Origin: Chlorella sorokiniana | Lineage: Eukaryota; Chlorophyta; Trebouxiophyceae; Chlorellales; Chlorellaceae | NCBI GenBank assembly: GCA_025917655.1 | Contig: CP084616.1 | Location: 620,001-684,000 of the forward strand | Direction: 5' to 3' | DNA: 64,000 bases | Part shown: one piece after another, positions 1 to 11,588 of the stretch | How the letters are laid out: each line of letters opens with the position of its first letter | Position numbering within the stretch: position 1 is the first letter of the stretch | Made by a program: the position numbers and the translations under genes | Notes under the pieces: model-generated | What the model was told of the DNA's origin: nothing | Seen by the model: the letters and a program-made list of their open reading frames with translations, nothing else | Databases searched by the model: none

Positions 1-990
1 TCACAGTCGACAGCTTGCCCGCTGCACGGCGCCCATGTGGGACTGGCCCGCACACAGGCTTACAGCCCTGCTGTCTTGCTGTTGCGCGCTGCACCTGCAG
101 AATCTGTTGCTTACTCTTGGAACGTGTCGATTGCTGCAGAGGGCACTGTCAAGGGGCACCGCACAGTTGCCTCAACGCTCTGATCGCTGGCTCAGGTCGT
201 AACTAAAAAGAAGAAGAAGAAGAAGACGCGCGGGGCGTATTCGCGAAAAACCATAGCTTGCTCAGTCATGTGCCGGTTGAGGCTGCACCAGGTGTGCTTT
301 CAACGCGCGCGAGCGAGACAGGAGAAGTACCGACCTGTCCCGCCCGCCCGGCAAGTCAGCAGGAGCCAGTTGGCACATGCCATCCGACCGGACGAGGGGG
401 TGTGATGGCGATGTGCCTGGTTGCCAGGCATGTAACAAGTCTCAACTGTGAAGTGCGAAGTGGGCGAGCGCCGCACTTCTGCGCGCCGAGCTGCCACTCA
501 GCCTTTGGCCCCGCCGTAGCCGGACCCGCGCCCATGCCCCACAGCTCTGCAGGCCGGCCCAAGCCGCACCGACCAGGTAGGGAGGCGCCTGTTGCGGTAG
601 GTGCCCTTGATGGCTTGCCCCAGTGGAGGCTGAAAGGAAGGAGGCAACGGCTGGGCGGTGCCGTGTACTTGGCGGCTGGCTTTGCTGCCATGCCATGCCG
701 GTCAACAAGCTTGACCACAGCTCCCTCAACGCTGTTGAAAACACTGCCACCATCATGGGGGCAGAAAGAGTGGCCGGGAAGCAGTGAGGCGGCGCAGTTG
801 AGCAGCACCCCTGACGCGGCCCCATGGTGCGCTCGCAGCTCTTCAGCGCTGCAAGCCAGCTTTTGCAGATTGCCGCAGCCGCGCAATGAAAGGACGAGGA
901 GGTTGAGGAAGGAAGCAGGGGCTACCATGAAAGAATGCGTGGACATCTGGGTGCCAAGGCCGCGTGGCGGCGTCCGCCGCCCCTCGCGGC
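1..990. other. left flank without a supported gene
   Basis: No reading frame here shows recognisable domains. A short AAG microsatellite lies at about 206-225. The long open frames on both strands look like GC-rich chance frames. The stretch sits immediately downstream (in the minus sense) of a decayed helicase 3' copy. Confidence 0.4.
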
Positions 991-1907
991 TCAGAAGCCG
1001 TCGGTGGCCAGCAGGTGGTGCATGGCCTCCACCGGCCGGCTGGCGCTCAGGCCCAGGGCGGGGTCCGCTACCTTGGCCGCCAGCAGGCGGGAGACCTCGT
1101 TGCGCAGCTCCCGCACCAGCACTGCCCGGGGGGGAAGTGGGGGGGGGAGGGAGTTCCCAGTTTAGAGGACAGCCGGGGTGTGATGGGGGTGTCAGCGGGG
1201 CGAGGGAGCAGCGTAAAGCTGATGCTGAAATGCGCCACCGCCTGCTCCAAAGCAGCAGGCCGTGCGGGCGGCAGTGGTGAGGCTGGGAGGCCAGCGTGCC
1301 AGCGCGGCAGCAGGTGAGCCCACGCCTGCTGCTGCGGGCTCGCGGCTGGGGCGCAGCACGGGTTTCAGGGGTTTTGAGAGGCGGAGGCGCAGCCCACCCG
1401 CTGTGCGTGCCGGCGCCTTGAACCGTGCCCAGCCGTCGACCCGCAACAGGCCCCGCTCGTGCTGCACCTCGATGCTGCCTGCGGAGCGGCGGCGCGGGCC
1501 GCGTGGGCCCCGGGGGTGGCAGGTGAGGGCGGTGAGCAAAGACGGAACAGCGGGCATGCTGCCATACCCTGGCCGAGGTGGTCAGCGGCGGCGCGCTGCG
1601 GCAGCAGCCGGCGGCCGTGGCTGAGGTTGCGTAGGAGGCTGGCACGAAGCCGAGGTCCGCCAGCAGCTCGATGTACTGCTGCCGCCCCGCATCAATTGCC
1701 TGCACGGCCCGCACCATGGGAAACGCAGGAAGCTTCATGGAGCAGGCGGGATAAACACGCCAGCTGGCGGGGGAAAGCGGAGGCCGCGCCAGCCACGAGC
1801 ATCCACAGCCACGCGCGTCGCCTCACCTCCAGCGCCTGATCCGCCAGAAAGCTGGGCCCCTCAGAACTCGTGGGCGGCCTGCAGGCGCCCTCCTCCTCCA
1901 CCACAGC
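991..1907 (-). pseudogene. partial copy of the DExH helicase 3' end (copy 1)
   Basis: This minus-strand block matches the C-terminal exons of the intact helicase at 40.7-43 kb. Seen directly: a final exon (about 991-1122) ending in HHLLATDGF before a TGA, an exon with [20 protein letters not shown] near 1400-1480, and an exon with [20 protein letters not shown] near 1640-1720. The exons that lie between the last two in the intact gene (the HPSSVNF and [11 protein letters not shown] exons, roughly 1.4 kb of gene) are missing here. No helicase core motifs are present, so the copy cannot encode a helicase. It is best read as a truncated, internally deleted segmental duplicate. The direction and exon order match the functional copy, which argues for DNA-level duplication rather than retroposition, since intron sequence is partly retained. 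Confidence 0.75.
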
Positions 1908-1952
1908 CCGCCGGCATGCGCTAGCGCGGCAGTTTCTATTGCTCTGAACTGG

Positions 1953-2474
1953 GCGTTGCGGGCTAATCAGCTCCGACCGGGACATTACAATAGCTCGTCC
2001 CATTCTTTGTATGTAAGAAGCCAGCAGGTCTTCCCTCCGCTGCTTGCACCAGCACCGGCGGCGGCACGGGCGCCGCAGCAGTGCTCGCCAACAGGAAGCC
2101 AAGGAAGCCAGGGCCATGCAGCCGCCGGTGCTCCAGCAGCACAGTGCCCAGCAGCACCCACCGCCGGGCGGCTCTCCCGAGCCGCGGCGGAACCTATGCA
2201 GCTGCCGGCAGCCACCGCCCGCCGCGCAGCCTCGGCCTGCAGGGCGGCGCAGCAGCAGCAACGTGTGCAGGCCCCTCCTACCACCTCTCACACTGCGCCT
2301 GCTGTTTCACGGTTTTAGCTGTTAATCAATTTTTGCCGCAGGCCGGGCGGTGGAAGGAAGAAAGAAAGTGAAACAGGAAGCAGGGGCTGCAGTGACAGAG
2401 TGCGTGCTACGTCTCGGCGCCTGCGCCAAGGCAGGCCCGCGGCGCGACGGCAGCGGCGGTGGCGCCCTCGCGGC
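1953..2474. repeat. left copy of a host direct repeat
   Basis: About 0.5 kb in direct orientation matches 40206-40740. Shared landmarks include GCGTTGCGGGCTNATCAG at the left edge, CACCAGCACCGGCGGCGGCAC, AAGCCAAGGAAGCCAGGGCC and CTCCCGAGCCGCGGCGGAAC. In both places a helicase 3' end follows directly. The two copies flank the insertion and its interrupted host gene, about 38 kb apart. Confidence 0.8.
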
Positions 2475-2626
2475 TCAGAAGCCGTCGGTGGACAGCAGGT
2501 GGTGCATGGCCTCCACCGGCCGGCTGGCGCTCAGGTCCAGGGCCGGGTCTGCCAGAAAGTTTGGCCCGCAGAACTCTTGGGCGGCCCGGAACCCCTTCTG
2601 AAGAGGTGAATCAATTACAGCCCGCC
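2475..2626 (-). pseudogene. partial copy of the DExH helicase 3' end (copy 2)
   Basis: A minus-strand fragment again ends in HHLLSTDGF and a TGA at 2475-2477. Upstream it reads into [18 protein letters not shown], so the motif of one helicase exon (CGxNFLAD, seen at about 42.9 kb in the intact gene) is fused directly to the last exon. All exons normally between them are absent. The fragment is the 3' continuation of the 1953-2474 repeat, exactly as at 40.74 kb, but it breaks off after about 150 bases. It is a non-functional remnant of a second duplication or deletion event. Confidence 0.65.
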
Positions 2627-4284
2627 AGCATGCGCTGGTCAAGCACACCACCAGCGGGCGCCTGCCCGGTGCTCGTCAGCCGCCTAACGAGCGTGTGACC
2701 TTGCCTGTTCTCTTGCGTCCGGTCGCCATCCCGGCAGTGGTGGGGAGCCTGTGTGGCTCCTGACACACCGGGCTGGCTGGAACCGACCAAGTGCAGGGGA
2801 GCACGATTGGCCGTCGTGTGCTCGCAAGGAATTATTGGCGGCGGCGAGGGCGGGCCTCACTAAGGGGCAGCAATCTTGAGAAGGTGCGTGGAAATATGCA
2901 TCATTTGTATGTGTGGACGGACAGTGGTGTAGTGGCGGCTGCGGCAGCGGCACTGCAAGGAGCTGCTCTGGCCGCCCAACGACATTGCAAATACATCCTG
3001 CTGGTCTCCCTCTTTCCATCCCAGGCGCCGCCCAACCTATGGCATCGTGCCGGTTTTGACAAACAGAAAAGCTCGAGTCGCGAAACGTCAAGTTTTTCGT
3101 TGGCCAGTCTTGCTCGGCTGGCTCCTCAGGCTGCCCACATCTGCCCTGGATGTCGATAAACGCGGCTGCGCCTCCGGCTGCAGCGCTGTGCCCTGCTTCT
3201 GGAAGCCTGCAGCGCCGTTCTGCAGCTGCTGGTTGCAGCGCCGTTGTGTTTTCGGTTTAAGAGAAGGCGCCGCTGCCCTAGTCTTGTGTGTTTGCTGTCC
3301 GTCTATCACCATCCCATGCGCATGCATCCTGCAGGGCTCTCCGGCAGCCCGTGTGCCTGCGCAAGTGCCTCGAGCCCGGGTAATTCTGACTGTGATGCCG
3401 TGCCGCAAGGCAACAGCGCACGCCGCAGGCTAGCACAGCTGAGGAGGCCGCCGCCTGCACGGCCCCGCCCGCGTCCCTTTCCTCCTCGCCCCAAGCCCCG
3501 CCCGCCACCGCCACAGCCCAAGCCCCGCCCACTGTCGCCACCGCCTCGCCCCGAGCCCCACCAACCACCGCCCATGCCTGCCAAGGGTATCATTGCTGCT
3601 CTGCCACCCACGTTGGCTTCCGCCGCCGCCATGTCACCCCGGTTCTGACCATCTTAAGATGCACGTCTACTGCCGACGGATCATCGCTGTCATTTGGAAC
3701 AGAAAACAATTGCGGTCTGGCCATCGTGCTGGAGGGAGCGCTTGAAGAGTCCTCTCCTGAGCGGGAGCGAGCGTGGACCCGCGAGCGGTCACCGATAATC
3801 GACACTCGGCACGTAAACCGACGATTTTGGGCAGTGTCTGTGGGTGACTTCTGCGCTTGCGGAGAGTGTGCTCGGCCGCCAATCGGGCAAAGGGTAAACC
3901 GGGCAGCACTGGCCACTCACCTGCAGCCGGGGCCGCCGCTTCCCTGCTGCAGAGGTCATCATAAGGCTATCTGCGATTTGGCAGAACCGCAGGTGTGTCC
4001 ACCTTACCGCATTTTTCCGGCCGGTTGAGCCTGCCTTAGCAGCCGGAGGCTTTTTCTCGAGTATGGGCCACTCCAAAGTATTCATAAATCTTGGGATGCC
4101 ACTTAAATCGCCAAAATCATGCCTGGTGGCCAAACTCAGCGCTGCATGAACGTGGGCGGCTGCCCAGCGTCAGCCTGCCAGAAGCAGCAACTGTGCGTTC
4201 GCTCCGGACCAAGGGGTTTCCTTCCACATGCTAGCTCCTCTCCCCACATGCAGGACCTTGAAAGGGAATTGGAGCGTCAAGAAG
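2627..4284. other. host intergenic stretch, Pro-rich low complexity
   Basis: I see no supportable gene. Bases 3447-3580 would encode a Pro/Arg-rich low-complexity peptide (PPRPKPRP-like) resembling the stalk of the next gene, possibly a decayed relative. The rest holds the upstream region of the gene starting at 4285. Confidence 0.35.
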
Positions 4285-7183
4285 ATGGCCGCTCAGCTCG
4301 ATTACTTCCTCACCGCTGCCTTTCTGCTCGCAGCGGCCGCTTGTAGCGTCGCTGGTGCGCCAGCTTGCAAGCCCTCTGCCACTGAGCATTTGCAGGACTA
4401 CATTTGTGTCTGCCTGTTCCTTGAGTAGATTTGTTCTTACTGCCCAGTTGTCAAGGTGCTTTGGCTGGTGGTGTACCTCGCTCGCAGGCGCTGCCGCCGC
4501 CACCCCCACGCTGCCTCCAGGCAGGAAGTGGATCAGCCTGGATGGAGCCAGCTCCTGCGCAAGTGAGACTAGCCTTCAAGGCGTGAACGAGCTTTGATGC
4601 AGCCACCCTCGAATTCCCCATGCGTTCCTTCCGCTTGCCGCCTCTGCCCCCTACTGGATGCTCAACCGCGCTGCCGCCCCCCCCAACCCGGCCGCCCCTC
4701 GCAGGCTGGTTGGGTGGCGACTTCTGCGGGTGCGTGGTGTGATGCTCAGCTGATCCATTGCTGATAGCATTTGCAGAGCTCCAATCGCACCATCAGAGAG
4801 CAGCAGACAGGATGGTCTTTGCGCAGAGGCAGAGGGCCCTGCGCTGTGCAAGCGCGCAGAGGGCTCATTGCCGCGCCTGCTGCAGGCGCACTAGTGCACC
4901 CCAGCACCCTTGCAACCCTGTCTTGCCATGCAGCGATGGAACATCCGTACTTGCTTTCCAGACTGGAGGCGGAGCGCGCACCACGTGGCGCCTGGCTGCC
5001 GGTAGAGGCGCTCCTGCTGAGCTGGCAGGGGTAGCCTCCTCACTGCAGGTGGGCTACAGCTGTAGCGGCCGTAGCCGTAGCGGCACTGGGGCTGCCCCCC
5101 TCCTATCCACCGCAGTAGCCGCCCTTTACGATGATCCTCTGTGATGGGCTGCAAGCCAGCAGCTATCGCGACAGCCATGATCACGAGATGGTCTGGGGTT
5201 ATGCACATGGCACTGCCTCCCCCGGCCTTTTATCACGCAATGGTCATCCTTGGCCCTCACCCACTCTCTTTGCAGCTGCCAAGCCGCGCAGCTGAATGCG
5301 CAGCCAGCACCTTCCTGTCCGCGTCCGGCGCCTGCGCCGACACCTCTGCAGTCATGGGCGCCAAGGTGCTCTGGATCTTTGAGCAGGTGGCTGGTGGCGC
5401 CGAGCGGTTTTACATCCGAACGCAGGTGAGCGGAGTGGTGCGAGTGATTGCTGTTTGTGGTGTTTGGGGGAGGTTGAAGGGGGTCGGCGTGTAGGTAATC
5501 ATGTGAGGCGGACCGGGAGGGTGGGGCGCAAGAAAAGGGAGGCCCTGCACAGCATGCTGAGCAGCTGGCTGCCAGTCCACGCTCCAAGTGGCTCGCTCGC
5601 GCAACTGCTTTGTTTGTTCCTCAGAACCACAGAACGCCGTTGCCGCCGTCCACATCCTTTCATCCACTTGTGCACCAACCTGCAGGGCCACTCCGGTTGC
5701 CCCGCCCGCTACCTGGGTGCACCTAGGCCTGGCAACCCCTGCCTCAGCCTGGCTCGGCCCCATCTGTACAGCAAGGCCCACTCCTCGGCGCTGCTGGTGT
5801 GGAAAATGACGACGCTCGCTGAGCCGCCGCCGCCACGTCCGTGCCCCCACCGCCATCTCCCCGCCCACAGCCCCCAGCCCCCGGCCCAAGTCACCGCCGC
5901 CGCTCCTCCGGCCCCCCAGCCCTCCCCCTCCACGCCCCAATCCCAGCCCTCCACCGCCGAGCCCCAAGCCCAGTCCTCCCCCTCCACGCCCCAACCCCAG
6001 CCCTCCACCGCCAAGCCCCAAGCCCAGCCCTCCACCGCCGAGCCCCAAGCCCAGTCCTCCCCCTCCACGCCCCAAGCCCAGCCCTCCACCGCCAAGCCCC
6101 AACCCCAGCCCTCCACCGCCGAGCCCCAAGCCCAGCCCTCCACCGCCGAGCCCCAAGCCCAGCCCTCCACCGCCGAGCCCCAACCCCAGCCCTCCACCGC
6201 CGAGCCCCAACCCCAGCCCTCCACCGCCGAGCCCCAGCCCTCTCCCGCCGAGCCCCAACCCCAGCCCGCCTCCTCCGAGACCAGGCCCCCGCCACCCAGC
6301 CCCCGCCACCTCGCCCCAAGCCGTCGCCGTCACCTTCACCCAGCCCCCGCCACCCAGCCCCCGCCGCCACCCGTGCCGTCCCCTCCATCTCCTGTGTGAG
6401 CCGGCGGGCCCCTGTTCCTTCTTGCCGGGCTTGCCATGGATCGTAGCCGCGTGTGGCCAGCCGAGTACCGCTTGGATGCTCTCATGTGCCGCCTTGCCCC
6501 GTCATTGGCCTGGCTGTCGCCGGGGCTTGCACCTGCCCTCCCCCGCTCCGGGCCAAGGAAGCCGTTGGCCACCCCCGCCCGGCAACCCGCGCCGTGCGCG
6601 TGGCGGCGGGCGCCAACGGCGCTGTGTGGACCCCCGCACCGCACCTCCGACGGCACCGCCCGCCTTGCGCGCCTGGTCGGCGGCGCGCTGCGCAGAGGTG
6701 CCGGTGAACGGGCCGGGCACTTCTGCCGAAATTAGGAGCCCGGGAAACCTGGTGGACAGCTTCGATCGACCCCGCGTAACACGGGCTATCCAGATCTTAC
6801 GCCCGACCCCATGCCATACTTTGCCTTGGCAGCTCCCAACCTGGTATGACGCCTATCTTGGGATCCCTATCCGGACTTTGCGGCCGCTTTATTACGACTA
6901 CATCACGCCCCCGCCCTATGACGCATTCTACACGACCGCCGTGCGCGATGCCCGCATCCGCTACCCGCCAACCGCCACCGGATCTGTATGGGGGCTTCGT
7001 GTTTGCCTTTGGCGATGGCGGCGCCGGCAACGGCTCCACCGTTGTGCCGCATACAACTACCTATGACTTCGTCTCCTCGTCCCGGACCCCGCTGGGCCCG
7101 CGTGGCTTCTCCGGCGGAGAGGTGCAATATTTGGATCCGGAGCTCACCTGGGGGCGTGCCGGTCGTGGCCTTCTCCAAGCAAA
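4285..7183 (+). CDS. secreted Pro-rich, propeller-like wall protein, 5' part (interrupted by insertion)
   Basis: The first exon opens with a textbook signal peptide (MAAQLDYFLTAAFLLAAAAC, 4285 on), so the product is probably secreted. Candidate exons with consensus GT/AG ends: 4285-about 4354, 4490-4562 (TLPPGRKWISLDGASSCA), about 4932-5009 (FQTGGGARTTWRLAA), about 5276-5426 (ASTFLSASGACADTS, KVLWIFEQVAGGAERFYIRT), 5689 onward (SGCPARYLGAP), then a long SPPPPSP stalk. These Cys-rich pieces resemble fascin/ricin-like algal lectin repeats (inference). Towards 7183 the frame gives GFSGGEVQYLDPELTWG and VPVVAFSKQ, typical of a repeating blade pattern, and ends at a GTAAGT donor. Several one-base frame changes are needed between 5800 and 7160. 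The same blade pattern resumes at 38965, after the insertion. Function unknown; cell-wall or surface recognition is plausible. Confidence 0.6.
5920..6290 (+). repeat. Ser-Pro-rich stalk repeat (SPPPPSPKP/SPNP)
   Basis: An imperfect 24-30 base repeat translates, in the frame starting at positions equal to 2 modulo 3, into alternating PSPPPPSPKP and PSPPPPSPNP units. This is the pherophorin/extensin type of hydroxyproline-rich stalk known from green-algal wall proteins. The other two frames give Pro/Thr/Ser and His/Ala-rich low complexity and are shadows. Confidence 0.8.
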
Positions 7184-7204
7184 GTAAGTCAAAGGGGTGC
7201 GGTC

Positions 7205-7640
7205 AGGAGATAATCCCGCACGCCGCCGATCGGAGTCCCCGGGAAATCCGGGAAATCCGGGAAGCCCGGTGGGCGGCACACTGCGGGCGTCGGAGTCGGG
7301 CGGGACCCGGGCGTCGGAATGGGCTCAGTGCGAGGCTCCGACACCGGGCGAGGCGTCGGAATCGAGGACTTGGGCGTCGGAATCGGGGACCCGGGCGTCG
7401 GAATCGGCCCGGCGCGAGTCCGACGGCCGAGCGAGGCGTCGGACTCGAGCCGTAATGGACTCAAACAAGTCGACTCCGACGGCCAGGTGGCGAGTCCGAC
7501 ACTGGCAATGCGTCGGAATGAACCCCGACGGACTCCGACGGCCACTGCGGGACTCCGACGGCCGGTTGCGGGACTCAAACGGCCAAATCATGCGGCGGCG
7601 GTGCGTCGGAATGACCCGTGACAGGCTAGCGGGCGTCCGA
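7205..7640. repeat. dispersed GGCGTCGGA repeat cluster (A)
   Basis: At least eight copies of a GGGCGTCGGAATCG-like motif occur here on the plus strand, with the related GACTCCGACGGCC on the opposite sense interleaved. The cluster starts with AATCCCGCACGCCGCC (7212-7227), which recurs exactly at 9969-9984. GTCGGA motifs also occur near 8427 and 11565 and at the far right edge (near 38754). This could be a terminal or regulatory repeat of the inserted element. Confidence 0.65.
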
Positions 7641-7849
7641 ATCGACCGACATGCCCCGACCGGCGTAATTTTTGTGGACGGTGAGATGAGCCCTCCATGT
7701 GTACGCCGGGTAGCTTACACGACACCCGCAAACCAAAGAAACCAAGTGATAGCAAAGAATGAAGTTGGGACGGTTCACAAGCCGGTGGCCCCTCGGAGAA
7801 AGCATGCGGCCATTAAGCGGGTACACCGTTGGCCTTAGAGGCAAGCCAC

Positions 7850-8345
7850 TTGCCATCGCCACTCCACACTTGCCGTGTCCACCAGTCCGGCAAAGCCACT
7901 CGAAAAGCATCCAAGTCTTGAACGGCATAATTGACCTGACCGTGCTTCGCAAAAAGCTTTTGTTGAGTGTCCGGATAACCAACGCCAGATGGTCAGCTGG
8001 ACCTTCCTTGAAATCATCGGGCGGGACACTATACGCCCCAGATCGTTCCGGAGGTCTTCGGGATCGAAGCCGTTGGCGACATTTGCCTCAAGCGCATCGC
8101 CGCGGCCCCGAATGTTCCGTTCTGTCAAATCCGAGCCATAGCGAGCAAGTGACGTTGCTGCTAGGTTGCATCCGACGGGACAAAGCTTCAAGGCCAACCT
8201 TCACTTGCCTGAGTGCTATGTTATTGGCCCGCTGTACGTTGTACATAATGTTGATGCGGTTGTATCGCTCTTCCCATGCGGCAAGGGCAACGGCCATTGC
8301 TTCTTTAGAAGCCTGGTCTTTGCCGGCCTTTAGAGATGAGATCGC
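7850..8345 (-). pseudogene. broken gene of unknown function
   Basis: Three minus-strand frames succeed one another: KAGKDQASKEAMAVALAAW and RYNRINIMYNVQRANNIALR (about 8330-8170), then GCNLAATSLARYGSDLTER and GFDPEDLRNDLGRIVSRP (about 8190-8010), then ALVIRTLNKSFLRSTVRSI (about 7990-7930). Each has a balanced amino-acid composition and codon use unlike the shadow frames. They join with two one-base shifts, so this is one gene of roughly 150 codons or the 3' part of a longer one. I recognise no domain. Composition is clearly less GC-rich than the giant-virus-like genes further right, matching the other genes at 9-11.8 kb. Confidence 0.5.
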
Positions 8346-8845
8346 ATAGCTCCGGGTCAGACAGTGCGTCCATGACTCTGCAAGGAGCCCAACACAAAAA
8401 AGTGGGAAGATGAACGACACCTTGGGCGTCGGAGGCAGCAAGTGGGACAGATGATGGGAGGCCTCCTTTTTGATGACCCGCTCACCGGCACCTGGTGGCC
8501 GCTCACCTTGGGCTTGTCTGCCGCTCAGACGGCCGTGAAGCGCCAGAAATTGTCCGCACTCTGCCCCGCGCAGCCCGATCGGACTCTGCTCGGCTGGCCC
8601 GCACTGGACCTGCTCCGCGCGTGCGTTCTCGAAACCAGAGCGTCGTTGTATGCAAACAGACAGCCAAATCGACCCCAGGCACCAGAAACGGACTGAGGGG
8701 TTCAGTACAGATGTACCTGGATGAAGTCCCACGCGGACTTTCACGCACTAATGCAGTTTGTCTCCTGCGCAAGCAACGACAATAGGTGTCTGGAGTGCCC
8801 CAAACCCGCCAGACCAGCAGCGAGGGCACCTGATCTCGGCCGCTG

Positions 8846-8923
8846 TCATCGCCAGCAGCTGATTGCCTCAGTCGCGCCAGAGTGAGCGCGTCTCAGCGCA
8901 GCACGGGTGCCGACGGCCTTGGC
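8846..8923. repeat. direct repeat B, copy 1
   Basis: About 75 bases align with 12565-12638 in the same orientation, sharing AAGCAGCTGAT/AGCAGCTGATT, GTGAGCNCGTCTCAGC and CAGCANGGGTGCCGAC. A weaker partial copy (GACGGGTGCCGACCGGTGCAG) sits near 10180. Together with clusters A and A' this gives the order A-gene-B-gene-A'-gene-B'. Confidence 0.65.
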
Positions 8924-9062
8924 TGTTGCCGCCGTAGCTGGCGCCGCCGCTGCTCTTGCAACAACTGCCGCCTTTGCTACCGAGCCGGCCGGGCGCTCCC
9001 TGTTTGCGCTATGCTCTGTTTCTGCACCTGAATATCTAAGACTTAGCTTCTTGCTTTTCAGC

Positions 9063-9813
9063 ATGGAAGCCCTGAAGACTAGAGTGGCCAACTTGGAGAA
9101 GAAGGTGAACAAACAGGTGGGGTCAAGTATTGTGGTGACTCGTTCAAACGGGCTCGCAGTTTTTGGGCAATCAGCGTATGGCAAGGCCTTTGGGTTGGTG
9201 GACAACGGCTGTGGAGATGAACCATTGCCCGTCGCCCTGTGCGGCACGTCGGTGGAAGGGCGCCAACGTGCCAACGAGGGCTTCTCCGAACGAGGCAACG
9301 TCGTGGTGTTGGCCAACGCGCTTGTCTTTCGCGGCCGAGCCCCTTCACCAGGCGCAACCGTTGTCTCGAGCCGACGCCCGGCGAGAACAGCGCCAAACTG
9401 AACGGTTATCTTTATGTGGCGTCGGTGTTGCTACAGTCTCAGGCTGGACGGCGTGGCATCCACGGCGCACAAACCTGTCACCCCTTCCGGACCCGCAAGG
9501 CGACATTTACTTCAAAAGTTATCAGTTTGTTGCGAGCGACGTGGTGTGGATTGGACCCATCCAACGACGTCTCTTGCGGATTCAAGATCGAGGCAAGTCG
9601 TTCTTTGAGTTTACGGATGGCCCGAAGCATGAGCATGCTTGGGTTGGGTGCGTGAGCGAGCACCCCGTCACCAACGTGTTGGACGTGCATGACGAAGGGC
9701 CCTTGGGGTACCTCTATGGCGTCTTGGTGCTCGTGTACAATGCCGCAAGGAGTGTCATTTGCCGGTTGGCACACGACGTTGACCAACCAAGCCCCTCATT
9801 CTACAAGTTGTGA
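9063..9813 (+). pseudogene. broken gene of unknown function, coiled-coil start
   Basis: The probable start is the ATG at 9063 (MEALKTRVANLEKKVNKQ), a short heptad coiled coil that could trimerise. The frame then reads SNGLAVFGQSAYGKAFGLVD before breaking. From about 9490 another frame reads DIYFKSYQFVASDVVWIGPI, RLLRIQDRGKSFFEF and DEGPLGYLYGVLVLVYNAAR to a TGA at 9813. Two or more one-base shifts are needed in the middle (about 9250-9480). I recognise no family. The coiled-coil start plus beta-rich body recalls fibre-like structural proteins, but that is only a guess. The composition is as in its neighbours at 7.85 and 10.6 kb, suggesting one common source. Confidence 0.5.
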
Positions 9814-9964
9814 TGTGAACTGGTGTGATGAATGTAAACCCCAACACTCAATTTCACTCAATTGACCACAAAGGCAGACTACAACCGTAACACACGCCGC
9901 CCGGCAATCCCGACACCCGGCAACTCGACAAGCCACTTGCCATCAAAGTTCAAAGAACGAGTCC

Positions 9965-10165
9965 GCACAATCCCGCACGCCGCCCGACGGAAACCCGGCG
10001 AAGCCCCGAGGAGCCCCGCGAAGCCCCGAGAGGCCCGGCGAAGCCCCGAGGGCGGGCGGGACCCCGTGGCGTTGGAAACCTGTCGCGCGGGCGTCGGAGC
10101 CTACTTGGCGGGCGTCGGAAACTGTCACGCGAGTGTCGGAAACTGTCGCGGGCGTCGGAAAGCTG
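9965..10165. repeat. dispersed repeat cluster A'
   Basis: The 16-base block AATCCCGCACGCCGCC (9969-9984) is shared with cluster A. It is followed by a short tandem GGCGAAGCCCCGAG-type repeat and then four GGGCGTCGGA/GAGTGTCGGA copies (10089-10160). A CCG trinucleotide run follows at about 10199-10262. No gene is seen between 9814 and 10591. Confidence 0.6.
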
Positions 10166-10591
10166 CAGCATGCAAAGACGGGTGCCGACCGGTGCAGCCG
10201 CCGCCGCCGCCGCCGCCATCGCCGCCGCGCCGCCGCTGCTGCTTTCTGCGCCGCCGCCGCCGCTTGTACTTCTCGCCCCGCTTCGGTTACCTGTCCAAAC
10301 GGTCACCGATTTCCCCTCCTACCCCTACGGGTTGTCTCGCGTCAGAAAGTCGGGCTTGAGCGGCAGACCTTGCCACATAGGTCCGAAAGGTCGCTTGCAA
10401 CGCCATCGCCTCGCCATTCGACCTGTCAGACGGACGTCTTGGAGACCGCAATTTGGTGAACCGGGTGTGAATGTTGTAGGCTCGAGAGTACGCTCACGCA
10501 GCAAGTAACGGAGAGGAAGGTTTTCCCTTCACAATATTGTGTCCACAGAACCATGATTCAACTCACCAAGCTTGTGTGATTTAATGCGAGA

Positions 10592-11509
10592 ATGGTCAAG
10601 GGAACTCCACAAACACGAGCTCCGGGCGGCAAGCATAATCCGACTAGTGTTCGCGGGACCTTGACCAAGGTTTCCGGTCGGAAGCCGCCCGTTTCTAAGC
10701 CAAAGCCTGCCAATGAGGTGGGTCTTGCTCGGGTAAACAGTGTTGCATTCGCCGCCGCCCGGCACCTACTTTGTCTCGTTGTAGGGGACCAGCTGTTTGG
10801 CCCGGAGCTCTTCTCGCCGCCATATTATAGCCTCAACAGTGACAAGGGTGGGGTTGCCGGGCAGGTTCGGCTCCATCTCGACCGTTGTTTCGATGTATGC
10901 AGAGGCCCCACCGCTATTCGCGGGCTCGTTTCAATACAATCGATAAAAATATTTCGTTGATGGAGGAAGCTATGAAAGACCAAAGCGAGGTGCAATTACG
11001 GCAAAAACTTCCTGAATTCTTCAAGACCACAAGGGAGGAATTGGATGAGGAAGACCGTGACATCCAAGCCAAGATTAATTACCTGATGCAAAAGGACGCT
11101 CAGGTGGACATCATATCGGACTTCGGGGACTTGATTGGAGGATTGCGCCACTCTATTGCTGTTGAGGCTGGAGGGTATACTCATCAAGCCGTGAAACGTG
11201 TCTTGCGCAAGGATGGCGCACAATTTAAGGATTGGCAACTGCTTCAAAAACTCTATCTTTGCCGGTCGCGGGCAAGCCCACCCACATCGTTCCATCACTC
11301 ACGATGACTTGCGAGATGTTGTTGCGACACGGTTTCATGCGGACAAGGTTCTTTTTGGCTTTGGCATTTTTGACACAGATTCCTATGAGGAAGTTAATGT
11401 CAAGCCATTATTCTCTAAACTTGTTGACTGGGCGAGCAAGCGCAATGTTCCGCCGTGGCGCCAACTTAATACCTCGGTTGGGTCTTCCCGCGTAGGATAC
11501 CGCCGCTAG
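10592..11509 (+). pseudogene. broken gene of unknown function
   Basis: Beginning at the ATG at 10592 (MVKGTPQTRAPGGK, basic N-terminus), the reading passes through GPELFSPPYYSLNSDKGG (frame 2), then DKNISLMEEAMKDQSEVQLR, TREELDEEDRDIQAKINYLM and DFGDLIGGLRHSIAVEAGG (frame 1, about 10945-11260), then THDDLRDVVATRFHADKVLF and EEVNVKPLFSKLVDWASKR (frame 2) to a TAG at 11509. One-base shifts near 10920 and 11260 are needed. The middle is a charged, probably helical segment. I cannot name the protein. It is AT-rich relative to the host and to the 12.7-38 kb block. CTTTAAG occurs twice just downstream (11512-11530). Confidence 0.55.
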
Positions 11510-11588
11510 CCTTTAAGTAGCCTTTAAGTCTTTACATGTCGCAAAGGTCAACGAACCGTGGCGCGGCGTCGGAAACTCCTTGCCCCGC

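Noticed and set aside
356-1738. 460-codon minus-strand open frame
   Set aside because: It runs straight through introns of the duplicated helicase tail; only short pieces match helicase exons, and the rest is low complexity.
5410-6339. 309-codon Gly/Leu-rich minus-strand frame
   Set aside because: It is the exact antisense of the SPPPPSP stalk and its periodicity derives from that repeat.
8907-9062. signal-peptide-like start [20 protein letters not shown] upstream of 9063
   Set aside because: It lies within repeat B and a GCN-rich stretch; the next ATG starts a clearly coding coiled coil, so the Ala run is probably not translated.
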